Shown: positions 26,509 through 35,289, counted from the stretch's first letter. The stretch: 64,000 nucleotides of DNA from DAHUXT01 sp036273675 (GCA_036273675.1 DASUHD010000090.1:1-64000); one strand, 5' to 3'. Program-made: numbers and translations. The notes: generated by a model from the sequence alone, not told the origin.

Positions 26509-26817
26509 TGTGGCTAACCTCGCCTCCTGGCCGCCTCTCGCAAGGAGCGGAAGAACCAGAGGAATTATCGCTCCACGACACATGGTAACACGTCGGGAAA
26601 CGCACGTGAAGCATGGCGCTTCACACTACGAGGAAACTCTATCACCTGATTTATCAGTAGCTTTGTCAGTCCTTATGTCAGCGCGCATGTCAGATTTTCG
26701 TGGTATCGGCCGCTGTTCTCAGGCACACTGGACTCCAGAACGACACGGCGATCACACTCGCCAGAAAAACAAACGACAAGCGATAGAGGTAATCCAGCGG
26801 AAAGGCAGAGAGCCAGT
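26509..26817. promoter_or_regulatory. Divergent intergenic region with a phased direct-repeat array
   Basis: Four tandem 12-bp units at 26651-26698 share WTGTCAG (TCAG at 26654, 26666, 26678 and 26690, all exactly 12 bp apart). The first unit also forms the perfect inverted repeat CTGAT-TT-ATCAG (26646-26657). It lies between the XRE-NTPase-TPR regulator and the small peptide/MFS genes, so it is a candidate multi-site operator. No clear -35/-10 was found. Confidence 0.6.
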
Positions 26818-27012
26818 ATGACAATGACAGCCATTGCAACCGAGACGACCGACACAACCGAGACGACGCGCGACGACGAGCAGACAACCATCGACGGCAA
26901 TGCGTACGAAAACCAGCGCTCCGCTGTCGAGCCACAGCCAGAGACTTCAGAGCGGGGGACAGCCTATCTGCCCGGAGCCATACCCGGCGCCATCGCCATT
27001 AACTGGAAGTAA
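26818..27012 (+). CDS. 64-residue peptide, possible secreted or signalling precursor
   Basis: The product has a Thr/Glu/Asp-rich N-terminal two thirds (TETTDTTETTRDDEQTT) and a distinct hydrophobic C-terminal segment, YLPGAIPGAIAINWK. There is no Sec signal and no cysteine. A start with AAGGCAGAGAGCC upstream is acceptable. It ends 34 bp before an MFS exporter gene and is divergent from an XRE-TPR regulator. The two-part leader/core look and the exporter make a peptide precursor possible, but no modifying enzyme is present; it could also be a leader ORF for the exporter. No family is recognised. Confidence 0.5.
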   Translation: MTMTAIATETTDTTETTRDDEQTTIDGNAYENQRSAVEPQPETSERGTAYLPGAIPGAIAINWK

Positions 27013-27046
27013 TCACGCTACGAGCGAACAGCGGAGGAAAGATACC

Positions 27047-28420
27047 ATGAGCATCATCACACTGACGATTCGCGCGCGGGTCGCGGCGCAAGCGGCGCGG
27101 AACTGGCCTCGCCGGGCGGTTGACTGGACGCTGCAACGGCAGCCACTCCGGCGCCGCCGCAACTACCTGACCCTCTGGGGCGGCAAGCTGGTCTCGGCCA
27201 CCGGCTCACAGATGACGCAGATTGCGTTTCCGTTGCTGGTGCTGGCGCTGACCCACTCGGCGGCCATCGCTGGGCTTGCCGGCGCGCTACGGATGCTGCC
27301 GTATCTGCTGTTCTCGCTGCCCGCCGGGGCGCTGGTGGATCGCTGGGATCGTCGCCGCGTCATGATTCTCTGCGATAGCGGGCGAGCGATTGCGCTTGGC
27401 AGCATTCCACTGGCGCTGCTGCTCGGCCATCTCAGCGTGCTTCAGATCTGTCTGGTCGCAGTCATCGAGGGGACCCTTTTCGTCTTCTTCGATCTCGCGG
27501 AGATAGCTGTGCTCCCGGACATCGTCACACAGGAGGAAATGCCTGCCGCCGCCGCGCAATATCTCAGCCTGACCGATGGAGTGACGACACTGCTTGGCCC
27601 GGCGCTGGGTGGCGTGCTCTTCGCCCTCGGGCGCATGGTTCCGTTCCTGCTCGACGCCGTGACCTACAGCGCCTCGGTGCTGGCGCTATGGCGTATCCAG
27701 CTGCCGAAACAGCACGCGGTTGATGAGACGACACATCCGCTGAACTGGCGGACACTACGTGGCGATATCGCCGCGGGTGTCGCCTGGCTCTGGCGCCATC
27801 GGACGCTACGCGCGCTGACGACGCTGCTGGCGACAGGTAACTGCCTGGTGGCAGGCGAGGCGCTGCTAGTGATTGTGCTGGCCGAGCGGATGCGTGCGAC
27901 AGCGCCAGAGGTCGGACTGATTCTGGGGCTGGGCGGCTCGGGGACGGTCTTCGGCTCACTGCTGGCGGAGCGTGTGGCGCGGCGGCTGACCTTTGCGCAG
28001 GCGTTCATCGGCGGCAACTGGCTCGTGGCGCTCATCTGGCTGCTCTATGCGGTGGCTCCAACACCGTTTGCACTGGGCCTTGTGATGGCTGCCCTCGGGG
28101 CCGTCTACGCCGTCCTCAACGTAGCGCAGTTCAGCTACCGAATGTCGCTCATCCCCAGCGCGCTCCAGGGCCGGATTAGCAGTATCATCCGCCTGCTGGT
28201 CTACGGCAGCATGCCGCTGGGCCTGGCCATCGCGGGATTCTTCATCGAGCATGCGGGCGCGACCACAACCGTGGTAGCGCTGGGCGCCGGGCTGGTGGCA
28301 GTGGCGCTGGCGGCGAGCCTCCACCCACAGATTCGCCGCGCGCGTTCGTCTGAACTGGAGACAGATGCGCCCGCCGATGCCGAAACCGATGTGGAAGTTG
28401 TCGCTCCGGCGGAGGCATAG
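27047..28420 (+). CDS. MFS exporter (EntS/MFS_3-like)
   Basis: This 457-residue transporter has about 12 transmembrane segments, the motif-A loop GALVDRWDRRRVMI after the second helix, and a large middle loop. Overall it resembles the MFS_3 group (enterobactin and drug exporters). An acidic, Ala-rich tail follows the last helix. The start at 27047 is set by GGAGGAAAG 7 nt upstream, which also excludes a longer frame overlapping the small upstream gene. Export of the adjacent gene's peptide product or of a drug is possible; substrate unproven. Confidence 0.9.
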   Translation: MSIITLTIRARVAAQAARNWPRRAVDWTLQRQPLRRRRNYLTLWGGKLVSATGSQMTQIAFPLLVLALTHSAAIAGLAGALRMLPYLLFSLPAGALVDRWDRRRVMILCDSGRAIALGSIPLALLLGHLSVLQICLVAVIEGTLFVFFDLAEIAVLPDIVTQEEMPAAAAQYLSLTDGVTTLLGPALGGVLFALGRMVPFLLDAVTYSASVLALWRIQLPKQHAVDETTHPLNWRTLRGDIAAGVAWLWRHRTLRALTTLLATGNCLVAGEALLVIVLAERMRATAPEVGLILGLGGSGTVFGSLLAERVARRLTFAQAFIGGNWLVALIWLLYAVAPTPFALGLVMAALGAVYAVLNVAQFSYRMSLIPSALQGRISSIIRLLVYGSMPLGLAIAGFFIEHAGATTTVVALGAGLVAVALAASLHPQIRRARSSELETDAPADAETDVEVVAPAEA

Positions 28421-28438
28421 GAAGAACACTTTCCCTGA

Positions 28439-28461
28439 CCCGCTCTCCACAGGAGAGCGGG
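28439..28461. terminator. Bidirectional terminator hairpin
   Basis: CCCGCTCTCC (28439-28448) and GGAGAGCGGG (28452-28461) form a perfect 10-bp stem with an ACA loop, followed by AGTTTGC. It lies in the 47-bp gap between convergent genes. Confidence 0.8.
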
Positions 28462-28467
28462 AGTTTG

Positions 28468-28899
28468 CTATTCTGCTGCTCGGTTGCGCGTTGAGAGACG
28501 GGAGAGGATCGAGGCATAGGCGGCGAGGCCGAGCGCCAGCACCGAGGGGAGATAGACGACGCCCGCGCCACCCGCCGCCAGCGCGCACCCGCCGAAGACC
28601 AGCGCGGTCGCCACCCACAACGGAATCGCCGCCAACCGCCGACCTGTCCGCGCCTCGACACTAGCCCCAACACCCCCCACCAATGAGAGCGCCAGCATCG
28701 CCAGCACAAAGAGCCAGGTCGAAGCGCCAGACGGAGCTTGCGCCAGCGATTCGTAACGGACCGCATGCGCCGGGCAGCCTTGTGCGGCTGCCACAGTGCA
28801 GACAGGCACGACAGGCGCGAAGACCAGAAAGGCGAAGGCAAGCGCGCCCAGCACGCAGGCCGCGATCCCCGCGCCAAACTCGATCCGTCGCGCCCTCAT
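28468..28899 (-). CDS. Small four-helix membrane protein of unknown function
   Basis: This 143-residue protein has four predicted hydrophobic segments (around 10-30, 58-80, 90-110 and 115-135). The first extracytoplasmic loop has two cysteines (VPVCTVAAAQGCPAH), possibly a disulfide. GGAGG lies 4-5 nt before the ATG at 28899, which decides the start against a longer in-frame form from 28968. No family is recognised. Confidence 0.72.
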   Translation of the reverse strand: MRARRIEFGAGIAACVLGALAFAFLVFAPVVPVCTVAAAQGCPAHAVRYESLAQAPSGASTWLFVLAMLALSLVGGVGASVEARTGRRLAAIPLWVATALVFGGCALAAGGAGVVYLPSVLALGLAAYASILSRLSTRNRAAE

Positions 28900-28976
28900 C
28901 TCGCCTCCTTCAGATGTCGCTCGTCTGGACCAGAGGAGGCGTCTTTCGCAGAGAGCGCCGTATAGCATTCAGCCCG

Positions 28977-29771
28977 CTACTGCTCTGGCGCGACCAGACT
29001 TTCCTGTGCGGCGACGGCAGGGCGAAGCGGCCAGACCATATGCGTTCTCAGCAGGAGCGCCTGGACGAAAATGGTGGTAACCGCCGTGTAGACGATAAGC
29101 TTCTGCGCGACCGCGTGAATCTCGTCGCCGAGACGATCTACCGGCGCTGGCCCATAAAACATCAGCAACAAGTAGCCAAAGAGTATTATGACGAACGCGA
29201 CGTTCACGCGCAAGAGCGAGGCAGGAATCCCGCGACTCAGCCGAATTGCCACGATCTCCAGCATCACCGCCCCTAACAGCAGGCGGAACGCCCATTGCGT
29301 AAACGCCTGGTGCTGGACGTAGAGCAGATCATGAGGAGTCGCGCCCACGCCAATGAAGCAGATCGCGGCAGCTATACCCACAGCGGTTGCTAGCATGTTC
29401 ACCCGGCGCGCCCACAGCGAAGGAGCTCGCGAGCCAAAGAACCTGGCGAATATCACGAAGAATGCGCCAAGTCCGATACCCACCATAGCCATTGCGGTGG
29501 AGAAGAGCACCATCGAGGGGAAGTTCGATGCGCCTGACTGCGTGTGTATCTGCCCCAGGTCGCTAAAGGTGTTCAAGAAGAAAAGATATCCGTGGGTAAA
29601 CCTCACTGGAAGCGTACCACCTGGATACAGGAGCATCGCGACCGTTGTCAACGCGACAAACAGCGCACAGACGCCCGCGACGATTCCAAAGACATTCCGA
29701 TAGATGTGCCGATGCCAACGCGTGGAGAATGCTGTCCGTGATGGAGTCGCTCCGGATTCCTCAAATGTCAT
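28977..29771 (-). CDS. Multi-pass membrane protein (DUF998-like)
   Basis: This 264-residue protein has about seven hydrophobic segments. The stretch FFLNTFSDLGQIHTQSGASN after the first helix and a later THMV loop recall DUF998-type membrane proteins, but the match is by general layout only. Start 29771 (MTFEESG) has GAGGA upstream; an in-frame ATG at 29894 would add 41 polar residues. It is transcribed toward the small membrane protein gene 77 bp downstream and may share its message. Confidence 0.7.
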   Translation of the reverse strand: MTFEESGATPSRTAFSTRWHRHIYRNVFGIVAGVCALFVALTTVAMLLYPGGTLPVRFTHGYLFFLNTFSDLGQIHTQSGASNFPSMVLFSTAMAMVGIGLGAFFVIFARFFGSRAPSLWARRVNMLATAVGIAAAICFIGVGATPHDLLYVQHQAFTQWAFRLLLGAVMLEIVAIRLSRGIPASLLRVNVAFVIILFGYLLLMFYGPAPVDRLGDEIHAVAQKLIVYTAVTTIFVQALLLRTHMVWPLRPAVAAQESLVAPEQ

Positions 29772-29922
29772 AATGCGTGATTGTCCTCGTATTTGTTGTC
29801 TAACCGTGCGCAGAGCGCTTGACGTAATCAGGTTGTCCCACCAGCCCTCAGTAGGCAACGTCGTCGCATGTGTCGTCAACCTGACGAGCCGCACTTTTGC
29901 CTCTCGCTGAGGCTATTGGCGC

Positions 29923-29955
29923 AATTGTGATGAGGTTGTGACGCGATTGTGATGT
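29923..29955. promoter_or_regulatory. Three 11-bp direct repeats (TTGTGA)
   Basis: TTGTGA occurs at 29925, 29936 and 29947, exactly 11 bp apart (one helical turn), within units AATTGTGATGA, GGTTGTGACGC and GATTGTGATGT. This spacing is typical of OmpR/PhoB-type or SARP sites. It sits in the 348-bp divergent gap between the membrane protein (29771, minus) and the acyltransferase (30120, plus). Nothing else clear is seen in this gap. Confidence 0.5.
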
Positions 29956-30119
29956 GCAGGCATTTGGCCGTGCGCTGGCTGTGAGAAGCGAATGTCACGC
30001 TGCTATTAGGGAATGACCTATCCGCCCTCGCTGGGCGTACCCTGGGCGCGCGTACAGTAGCGAGACGTCTCGCGCGATGCGGGCGCTAAAGCGTATGGGT
30101 CACGGAATGGAGTCTGGCG

Positions 30120-31382
30120 ATGAACACGCTCGCTCCAGTTCAGCCAGATCAGGTTACGACGACACGACCACGTGCCGGTGCCGGTCGCCCCCGTGTCGCG
30201 GAGGTTGACTGGCTGCGTACCCTGATCGTGCTCGCCATTATTCCGTACCATGCGGCGGTGCTCTTCAGCGCGTCAAGCCCCTCCGTTCTCCACGATGCGT
30301 TGTCCGATCCAAAGCTGCCTATCATCTTTGGCGCGCTTCAGGCATGGGGTGTCGCGCTGATCTTTCTGCTGGCGGGAGCGTCAAGCAAGTTTGCGCTGGA
30401 TGCTCGACCACCAGGGAGGTTCGTGAAAGATCGGTTGCTGCGACTGCTGATTCCTGTCGCCTTCACCATGATCCTACTTGCGCCGTTGCGCGCCTACTAC
30501 CTTCTGCTGGCCAATCCCAAGCTTGCCAGCGTGAGTCCCAGGCCCATTGCCCATCCCGAGCAATTGCAGAATATTGGCACATTCTTTCAGGTGTACTGGA
30601 CCAGCCTAGTGACCACTAGCAAACCCATCGTCGTCACAAACTCGCTGGCCCATCTCTGGTTTGTTCCGCGATTGCTTATTGCCGCGCTTGTCTGTGTGCC
30701 GCTGTTCCTCTATCTGCGCAAGAGATGGCCGCGCTGGATGGCGAAGGTTGCTTCATCTCGACTCCTGTTCACCGCAATACTACTGCTCGGTGGGTTTGTA
30801 CCCGCCGCAACTGTAGCGATTCTGCAGCCGGGCTGGCTCCATCGTCTTACCGCCGGGCTGGCGCTGTATGAAGACTGGACGACGTTTGCGCTCCAAGTTG
30901 TAATGTTCATCTATGGGTACCTCTTATACTCCAGCGCGACTCTGCGCGCTGCGGTGCGGAGGCTAGCCTTTGTTGCCCTGATACTGGCATTGGTGTGTTG
31001 GGGCTTCATTCTCATGGTCAGGCTCTCTGGACACGCGCCGCCAAATAACTACTCACTGGCCAGTGTGGGGTTTGCGCTCGTACAGGTGTACGCTATCTGG
31101 CTGCTGATCGTCGCGGTGCTTGGCCTGGCAATGCGTTACCTGGTCATGTCGCCCGCGTGGCAGCGCTATCTGACGACCGCTGCGTTTCCGGTCTTCATCC
31201 TGCATCTGCCAGTATTGACCATCATCGCGTATGACCTGCAAGCGCTGCCAATGCCCTGGTATGTCCTGTTTGCGCTCATCACCATCATGACATTCGTCAT
31301 CTCGTTCGCGCTCTACGAGTTTTTGGTGCGCCGAACACCCATTATCCGGTCTCTCTTTGGTCTGAAGTCCGCAAGTGGTTAG
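30120..31382 (+). CDS. Acyltransferase family 3 membrane protein (OafA/MdoC-like)
   Basis: This 420-residue protein has about ten transmembrane segments and the AT3 family signature at its start: DWLRTLIVLAIIPYHAAVLF contains the conserved R-x10-H pair. A conserved arginine loop (FVKDRLLRLLIPVAF) follows the second helix. AT3 proteins move acyl groups across the membrane to sugars, lipids or glucans. The substrate is not identifiable. GGAG precedes the ATG. Its 3' end overlaps the convergent DUF711 gene by 4 bp. Confidence 0.88.
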   Translation: MNTLAPVQPDQVTTTRPRAGAGRPRVAEVDWLRTLIVLAIIPYHAAVLFSASSPSVLHDALSDPKLPIIFGALQAWGVALIFLLAGASSKFALDARPPGRFVKDRLLRLLIPVAFTMILLAPLRAYYLLLANPKLASVSPRPIAHPEQLQNIGTFFQVYWTSLVTTSKPIVVTNSLAHLWFVPRLLIAALVCVPLFLYLRKRWPRWMAKVASSRLLFTAILLLGGFVPAATVAILQPGWLHRLTAGLALYEDWTTFALQVVMFIYGYLLYSSATLRAAVRRLAFVALILALVCWGFILMVRLSGHAPPNNYSLASVGFALVQVYAIWLLIVAVLGLAMRYLVMSPAWQRYLTTAAFPVFILHLPVLTIIAYDLQALPMPWYVLFALITIMTFVISFALYEFLVRRTPIIRSLFGLKSASG

Positions 31383-32569
31383 AGCGGCAGCACGCGGGTA
31401 TTGGTCAGATAGGGTGAGTCGAAGCGCGTCATCTCGCCCGCCTTTGCGCCTGGCACGAGGAAGAGCCGCGCCGAGAGCGGCTTGCGCAGCCGCGCCGCCA
31501 GCCCCGCGACATCCATCAGCAGCGCCGCCACCCCCTCCACCGGCGCGTCACCTGGCAGCGGCACCGTATCCAGCCCGGTACCGCAGACCGAGGAGAGGCT
31601 GAGCAGCGACGAGACACTCAGCAGTCCCTCGGCGCAACGCTCGCCCAGCACGCGGTCTTCCAGTGGCGGCAGCATCAGCCCACAGTAGCCGCACGTCACC
31701 AGCCTGGTATCCTTGATGCCGCGAGTAATGGCGGCAGCCAGCGCCAGCGTTCCCGGCTCGCCAAACCGGCCCAGGCCCGCCGCCTCGAAGGCTCCGGCGA
31801 TGCTATCGTCGCCCATCGGCGCGGGCGAGAGGTCGATGCCGGTAAACCCGTAGCGCGCGCGTGCAGCCAGATCGCGTACCAGATCGACGACGGGCGTCGC
31901 GGCGGTGGTGAGCGCCTGCGTCACTGCGGCCCGCACATGTGGTAGCATTGCCGCGCCCGGCCCCACACGCTCGACCAGCGATTCGAGCGCCGCGCGCGCT
32001 ATCCCGGCGCCCTGCAGGCCCACGCTCACCGTCCAGGTCTCGCCGCGATGGTACGCCTGCGGGAAGAACGGCCCGCCCGGCTCGCAGAGCGCCAGCGCCG
32101 CGAAGCGAAAGTTCGGCATGCCATTATCGTAGCCCGCGAGCTGATGCATCACCTGCGCCGTTGGTAGCGCCGCCTCATAGCGCACGCCATGCGCCACGCT
32201 CGCCAGTTGCACAGTGGCGTTCAGCGCGGGATGCAAGGCGAGTATCTCCGGCAGTAGGGCAAGCCGCTCAAGCGGAAAATCTGGTATATCGGCGGGCGCG
32301 GGGCCAAGCGAACAGAACGCGATACCCTCGGAGTCACAGAGCGCTTGCAGTTGAGCAGCGTACTCCACGATGGCCGTGTCGTCCCAGTCCGCCAGATCAA
32401 CCAGCAGCGGGCGCGTGGCGATGCGCGTCGTCTGGACGAGATAGCCTGCCTGCTCCATCTCTGCCTGCGCCTTGCGCAGAAACGCGCCCGCGCGGCCCAG
32501 CGTCACCGCCGTCAGCGGGTGTGGCGCGCCGATACCCAGCGTGATGGTGCGGACGGTGATTGCGGTCAT
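31379..32569 (-). CDS. DUF711 (UPF0210) family protein
   Basis: This 396-residue protein begins VRTITLGIGAPHPL and contains ETWTVSVGLQGAGIA, TGIDLSPAPMGDDSIAGAFE and a C-terminal SARLFLVPGAKAGEMTRF, all typical of the DUF711 family, glycyl-radical-like in fold but without known activity. The start at 32569 is chosen because GAGGAGACGAG precedes it; an in-frame ATG at 32665 adds 32 basic residues not seen in the family. A nearby regulator with an ACT domain, common in other genomes, is absent here. Confidence 0.87.
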   Translation of the reverse strand: MTAITVRTITLGIGAPHPLTAVTLGRAGAFLRKAQAEMEQAGYLVQTTRIATRPLLVDLADWDDTAIVEYAAQLQALCDSEGIAFCSLGPAPADIPDFPLERLALLPEILALHPALNATVQLASVAHGVRYEAALPTAQVMHQLAGYDNGMPNFRFAALALCEPGGPFFPQAYHRGETWTVSVGLQGAGIARAALESLVERVGPGAAMLPHVRAAVTQALTTAATPVVDLVRDLAARARYGFTGIDLSPAPMGDDSIAGAFEAAGLGRFGEPGTLALAAAITRGIKDTRLVTCGYCGLMLPPLEDRVLGERCAEGLLSVSSLLSLSSVCGTGLDTVPLPGDAPVEGVAALLMDVAGLAARLRKPLSARLFLVPGAKAGEMTRFDSPYLTNTRVLPL

Positions 32570-32725
32570 AGCTCGTCTCCTCGTTCCCAATCGACAATTC
32601 CCCGCTTCAAAGCATAGCATGCCGTGTCGCCGCCACCTGCTCTCACCCGATAGTCCTGTTGGCATGAGTTCGAATGGCTGCTATAGTAATCCGGCATTTG
32701 GTAGATGTTGGCCTCGGAGGGTAGC

Positions 32726-33811
32726 ATGGCGAATACATTTCAAGATCAGGCAAACGAGCGGTTCGACAAGGCGACCGCGTTTCTCAATAGCTCGCGCATG
32801 TTGTTGCGCAACGATCTCATCTACGTCTCGGCGCTGGCAGACGCCGTCTCGGCCATCAAGAATATGGTGCAGGGGTACCTCTACACGCAGATCGCGCAGA
32901 AGCCAGCGGGAACAGCGCCACAATCCTGGCAGGAGGCCGCCGCCAGCAACAGCATGCCCGATCTGCTGCGCGCCGCCGCAGAGGCTGGCCTGCGCCTGCC
33001 CAATCTGCTTGGCCCGCGCATCAACCAACTCAACCGGGACCGCAACTCGCGCACGCACGACGACCCCAAGCGCCTGATCGACTACGCCCGCGCGCAAGAA
33101 GCCATCACCATCGCCGAAGAGGTGCGCCGAACCGTCCGCGCCGCGCTGGGAGTGAGCACGGCGCCGGCAAAAGTCCCGGCAACCGCAGCCGTCGCGTCTG
33201 TTGCGCCATCTCCGTCGGCTCCCATTGCAACCGCGCCAGCCACCGCCGCGCCGACCCTCGCCAGCGATGAGTTGGAAGAGCGCGATGATGATGTCTCGCC
33301 AGCGACACCCGGCTGGGGACGCCGCTTTCTGCGGACGCTGGGACGGATCGCCGCGGTGCTCCTGCTGCTGGTGATAGGACTTGCGGCCGGTGTCGGCATT
33401 ATGATTCCGGTAGCCAGCGGCAACGCGCCCTCGTGGCTCGGCTTTGCGACACGGCTCTTACCGACGCCATCTGCTGTCCAGACAGCGACGTCGGGGCCCA
33501 CGGTGACGCCCACGGCCGCGCCCTCCGGCCCGATTATCCTCGGCGCGATTACGGTCAGCCCACCAGCCTGTAGCGCTGGCGGCGCGAGCTTCCAGATGCA
33601 CAACGTAGGGACGGCCCCGGCGCAGTGGGCCGTTGGCAGCCCCGGCGCGATGACGCCGATGTTCGCGCTGACGGCTGGCGCCACGCCACAGGTGGCGATC
33701 TTTGGCTCGCTCGCCAGCACCAGCGAGGTCACGGTCTACGTCAGCGGGCGTACGCCGGTCGTCCTGACCACCGACGGAGGCGCGGTGCAACTGACCCTCC
33801 CGACATGTTAG
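32726..33811 (+). CDS. HEPN-like domain on a membrane anchor with extracytoplasmic beta domain
   Basis: This 361-residue protein has an N-terminal helical domain (residues 1-140) with the HEPN-type motif R106-N-S-R-T-H111 (Rx4H with a polar residue after Arg). A Pro/Ala/Thr-rich linker follows to about 190, one transmembrane helix at about 207-230 (IAAVLLLLVIGLAAGVGIMI), another Thr/Pro linker, and a beta-rich extracytoplasmic domain with two cysteines ending in C361. GGAGGG sets the start at 32726. HEPN domains are often RNases in toxin or defence systems; no MNT antitoxin is adjacent. RNase activity and orientation are inference. Confidence 0.72.
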   Translation: MANTFQDQANERFDKATAFLNSSRMLLRNDLIYVSALADAVSAIKNMVQGYLYTQIAQKPAGTAPQSWQEAAASNSMPDLLRAAAEAGLRLPNLLGPRINQLNRDRNSRTHDDPKRLIDYARAQEAITIAEEVRRTVRAALGVSTAPAKVPATAAVASVAPSPSAPIATAPATAAPTLASDELEERDDDVSPATPGWGRRFLRTLGRIAAVLLLLVIGLAAGVGIMIPVASGNAPSWLGFATRLLPTPSAVQTATSGPTVTPTAAPSGPIILGAITVSPPACSAGGASFQMHNVGTAPAQWAVGSPGAMTPMFALTAGATPQVAIFGSLASTSEVTVYVSGRTPVVLTTDGGAVQLTLPTC

Positions 33812-33895
33812 AATAGTGCCGGTTGTCTTCGGTGAGAGAAACGCCGCGCATCCGTGAGAGATGTCGAACGCGCTGGGAACGAGGGAGAAGAGAAG

Positions 33896-35134
33896 TTGGC
33901 TGCTGAAGTCGGCAAGAAATACGTCATCATCGGCAATGGTATCGCAGGAACGACCTGCGCGCAGATGCTGCGCAAGAACGATGTCTCCTGCTCCATCTGG
34001 CTCATCACCAACGAGCCACACCCGCTCTACAATCGCGTCTCGCTGCCGCGCTACCTCCAGGGGCTGCTGCCGGAGCAGAAGGTCTTCATTCGCAACCTGG
34101 AATGGCACGAGCAGCAGAACATCCAGCTGCTGACCGAGACACTGGTGACCTCGGTCGATACCGAGGCGCGCGTGGTCTACCTGGACCACGGCGGGCCGCT
34201 GCCCTATGACGCGCTGCTCGTGGCGACGGGCGGCTGGGCCAACAAGCTGGATGTCCCCGGCGTGGCTGGCACGCAGCATATCTACAACTTCGTCACGCTA
34301 GACGACACCCGCGAAATCATCGCTCGCGCGCTGGAAAGCAAAGAGGCGGTCACCTCCGGCGGCAGCTTTATCGCCTATGAGATGACCGAGGGGCTGAACG
34401 TGCGAGGCGTCCATGTCACCTGGCTGATGCGCGGCCCTTACTGGCTGCGGAGCATCCTCGACGCGGAGGGTGGCCAACTGGTGGACGACATCGCCACCCG
34501 CCACGGTGTCACGATTGTACACGGCGACCAGATCGACCACGTGGTCGCGGATAATGGGACGCCGAAGACGGTCGTCGGCGCGACAGGCAAAGAGTATCCC
34601 GCCGACGTGATTGGCGTGGGCCTGGGTCTGACGCTCAACCACGGCTTCCTGGCGAATACGCCCATCGAGCGGCAGACGGGCATCATGGCGAACGAATACC
34701 TGGAGACAAATGTCCCCGGAGTCTATACCGCGGGCGACGTCGCCGAGTTCTACGATCCGATGATCGGGCGGCACACGGTGATGGGTACGTGGGATAACGC
34801 GCTGGCGCATGGGCGCATCGTGGCGGTCAACATGGCGGGCGGCCACGAGCCGTACGTGGACGTGGCAACCTATACCAGCCCACTCTTCGATACCAACATC
34901 GCGGTGATGGGCATCGCCGAGTCGAACAATCCCGAGTTGGAGTCGTTCATGAAGATGGCGCCGGGCGACAAGGGCAACACCGACTATCGCAAGTATTTCT
35001 TCAAGGAGAATCGGCTGGTTGGCTCGGTCTTCATCGGCAGCCCGAAGGGGCGTAAGAAGCTGGTCGAGCTGATTCGCAACGGCGGCGACTATCCCACCCA
35101 GGCCGAACGCGAGGCGCTATTTGACGTGCGATAG
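33896..35134 (+). CDS. FAD-dependent NAD(P)-disulfide/nitrite-type oxidoreductase
   Basis: This 412-residue flavoprotein has the FAD motif YVIIGNGIAGTTCAQMLR, the loop PLYNRVSLPRYLQG found in NirB and rubredoxin reductases, and the second FAD motif GVYTAGDVAEFYD. The usual second dinucleotide motif for NAD(P) is altered (SGGSFIAYEMTEGL). It probably reduces a small redox protein such as rubredoxin or ferredoxin. TTG at 33896 is taken as start because GAGGGAGAAGAGAAG precedes it; a GTG at 33854 is in frame. No redox partner gene is adjacent. Confidence 0.85.
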   Translation: MAAEVGKKYVIIGNGIAGTTCAQMLRKNDVSCSIWLITNEPHPLYNRVSLPRYLQGLLPEQKVFIRNLEWHEQQNIQLLTETLVTSVDTEARVVYLDHGGPLPYDALLVATGGWANKLDVPGVAGTQHIYNFVTLDDTREIIARALESKEAVTSGGSFIAYEMTEGLNVRGVHVTWLMRGPYWLRSILDAEGGQLVDDIATRHGVTIVHGDQIDHVVADNGTPKTVVGATGKEYPADVIGVGLGLTLNHGFLANTPIERQTGIMANEYLETNVPGVYTAGDVAEFYDPMIGRHTVMGTWDNALAHGRIVAVNMAGGHEPYVDVATYTSPLFDTNIAVMGIAESNNPELESFMKMAPGDKGNTDYRKYFFKENRLVGSVFIGSPKGRKKLVELIRNGGDYPTQAEREALFDVR

Positions 35135-35170
35135 CATGCCAGTCGGCGGGCAAGAGGCGATGTGGCCCAA

Positions 35171-35199
35171 CTTCGCGGCATGAATGCCGCGGCTCATCC
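35171..35199 (-). repeat. REP-like stem-loop, copy B1
   Basis: On the minus strand it has the foot GGATGAGCCG and stem CGGCAT-TC-ATGCCG with tail CGAAG, close to copy A2. It forms a head-to-head pair with copy B2 47 bp downstream. Confidence 0.6.
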
Positions 35200-35245
35200 C
35201 GGTCGATCATTATCCTAGTGAATGGCGAGCGCGTTTGCTCTCTCA

Positions 35246-35275
35246 GGATTAGCCGCAGACCGTCAGCCTGCGGCG
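35246..35275 (+). repeat. REP-like stem-loop, copy B2
   Basis: Foot GGATTAGC followed by the stem CCGCAG-ACCGTCAGC-CTGCGG. It lies immediately upstream of the thioesterase-like gene at 35290, so it may form part of that gene's leader. Confidence 0.5.
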
Positions 35276-35289
35276 TGGGAGCCTCAGCT

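Noticed and set aside
26651..26698. CRISPR array
   Set aside because: The repeat unit is 12 bp with no spacers of CRISPR length and no cas genes in the window.
26818..27012. Lasso peptide or lanthipeptide precursor
   Set aside because: There is no cysteine, no Thr at the leader's penultimate position before a Gly with an acidic ring residue, and no modification enzyme nearby.
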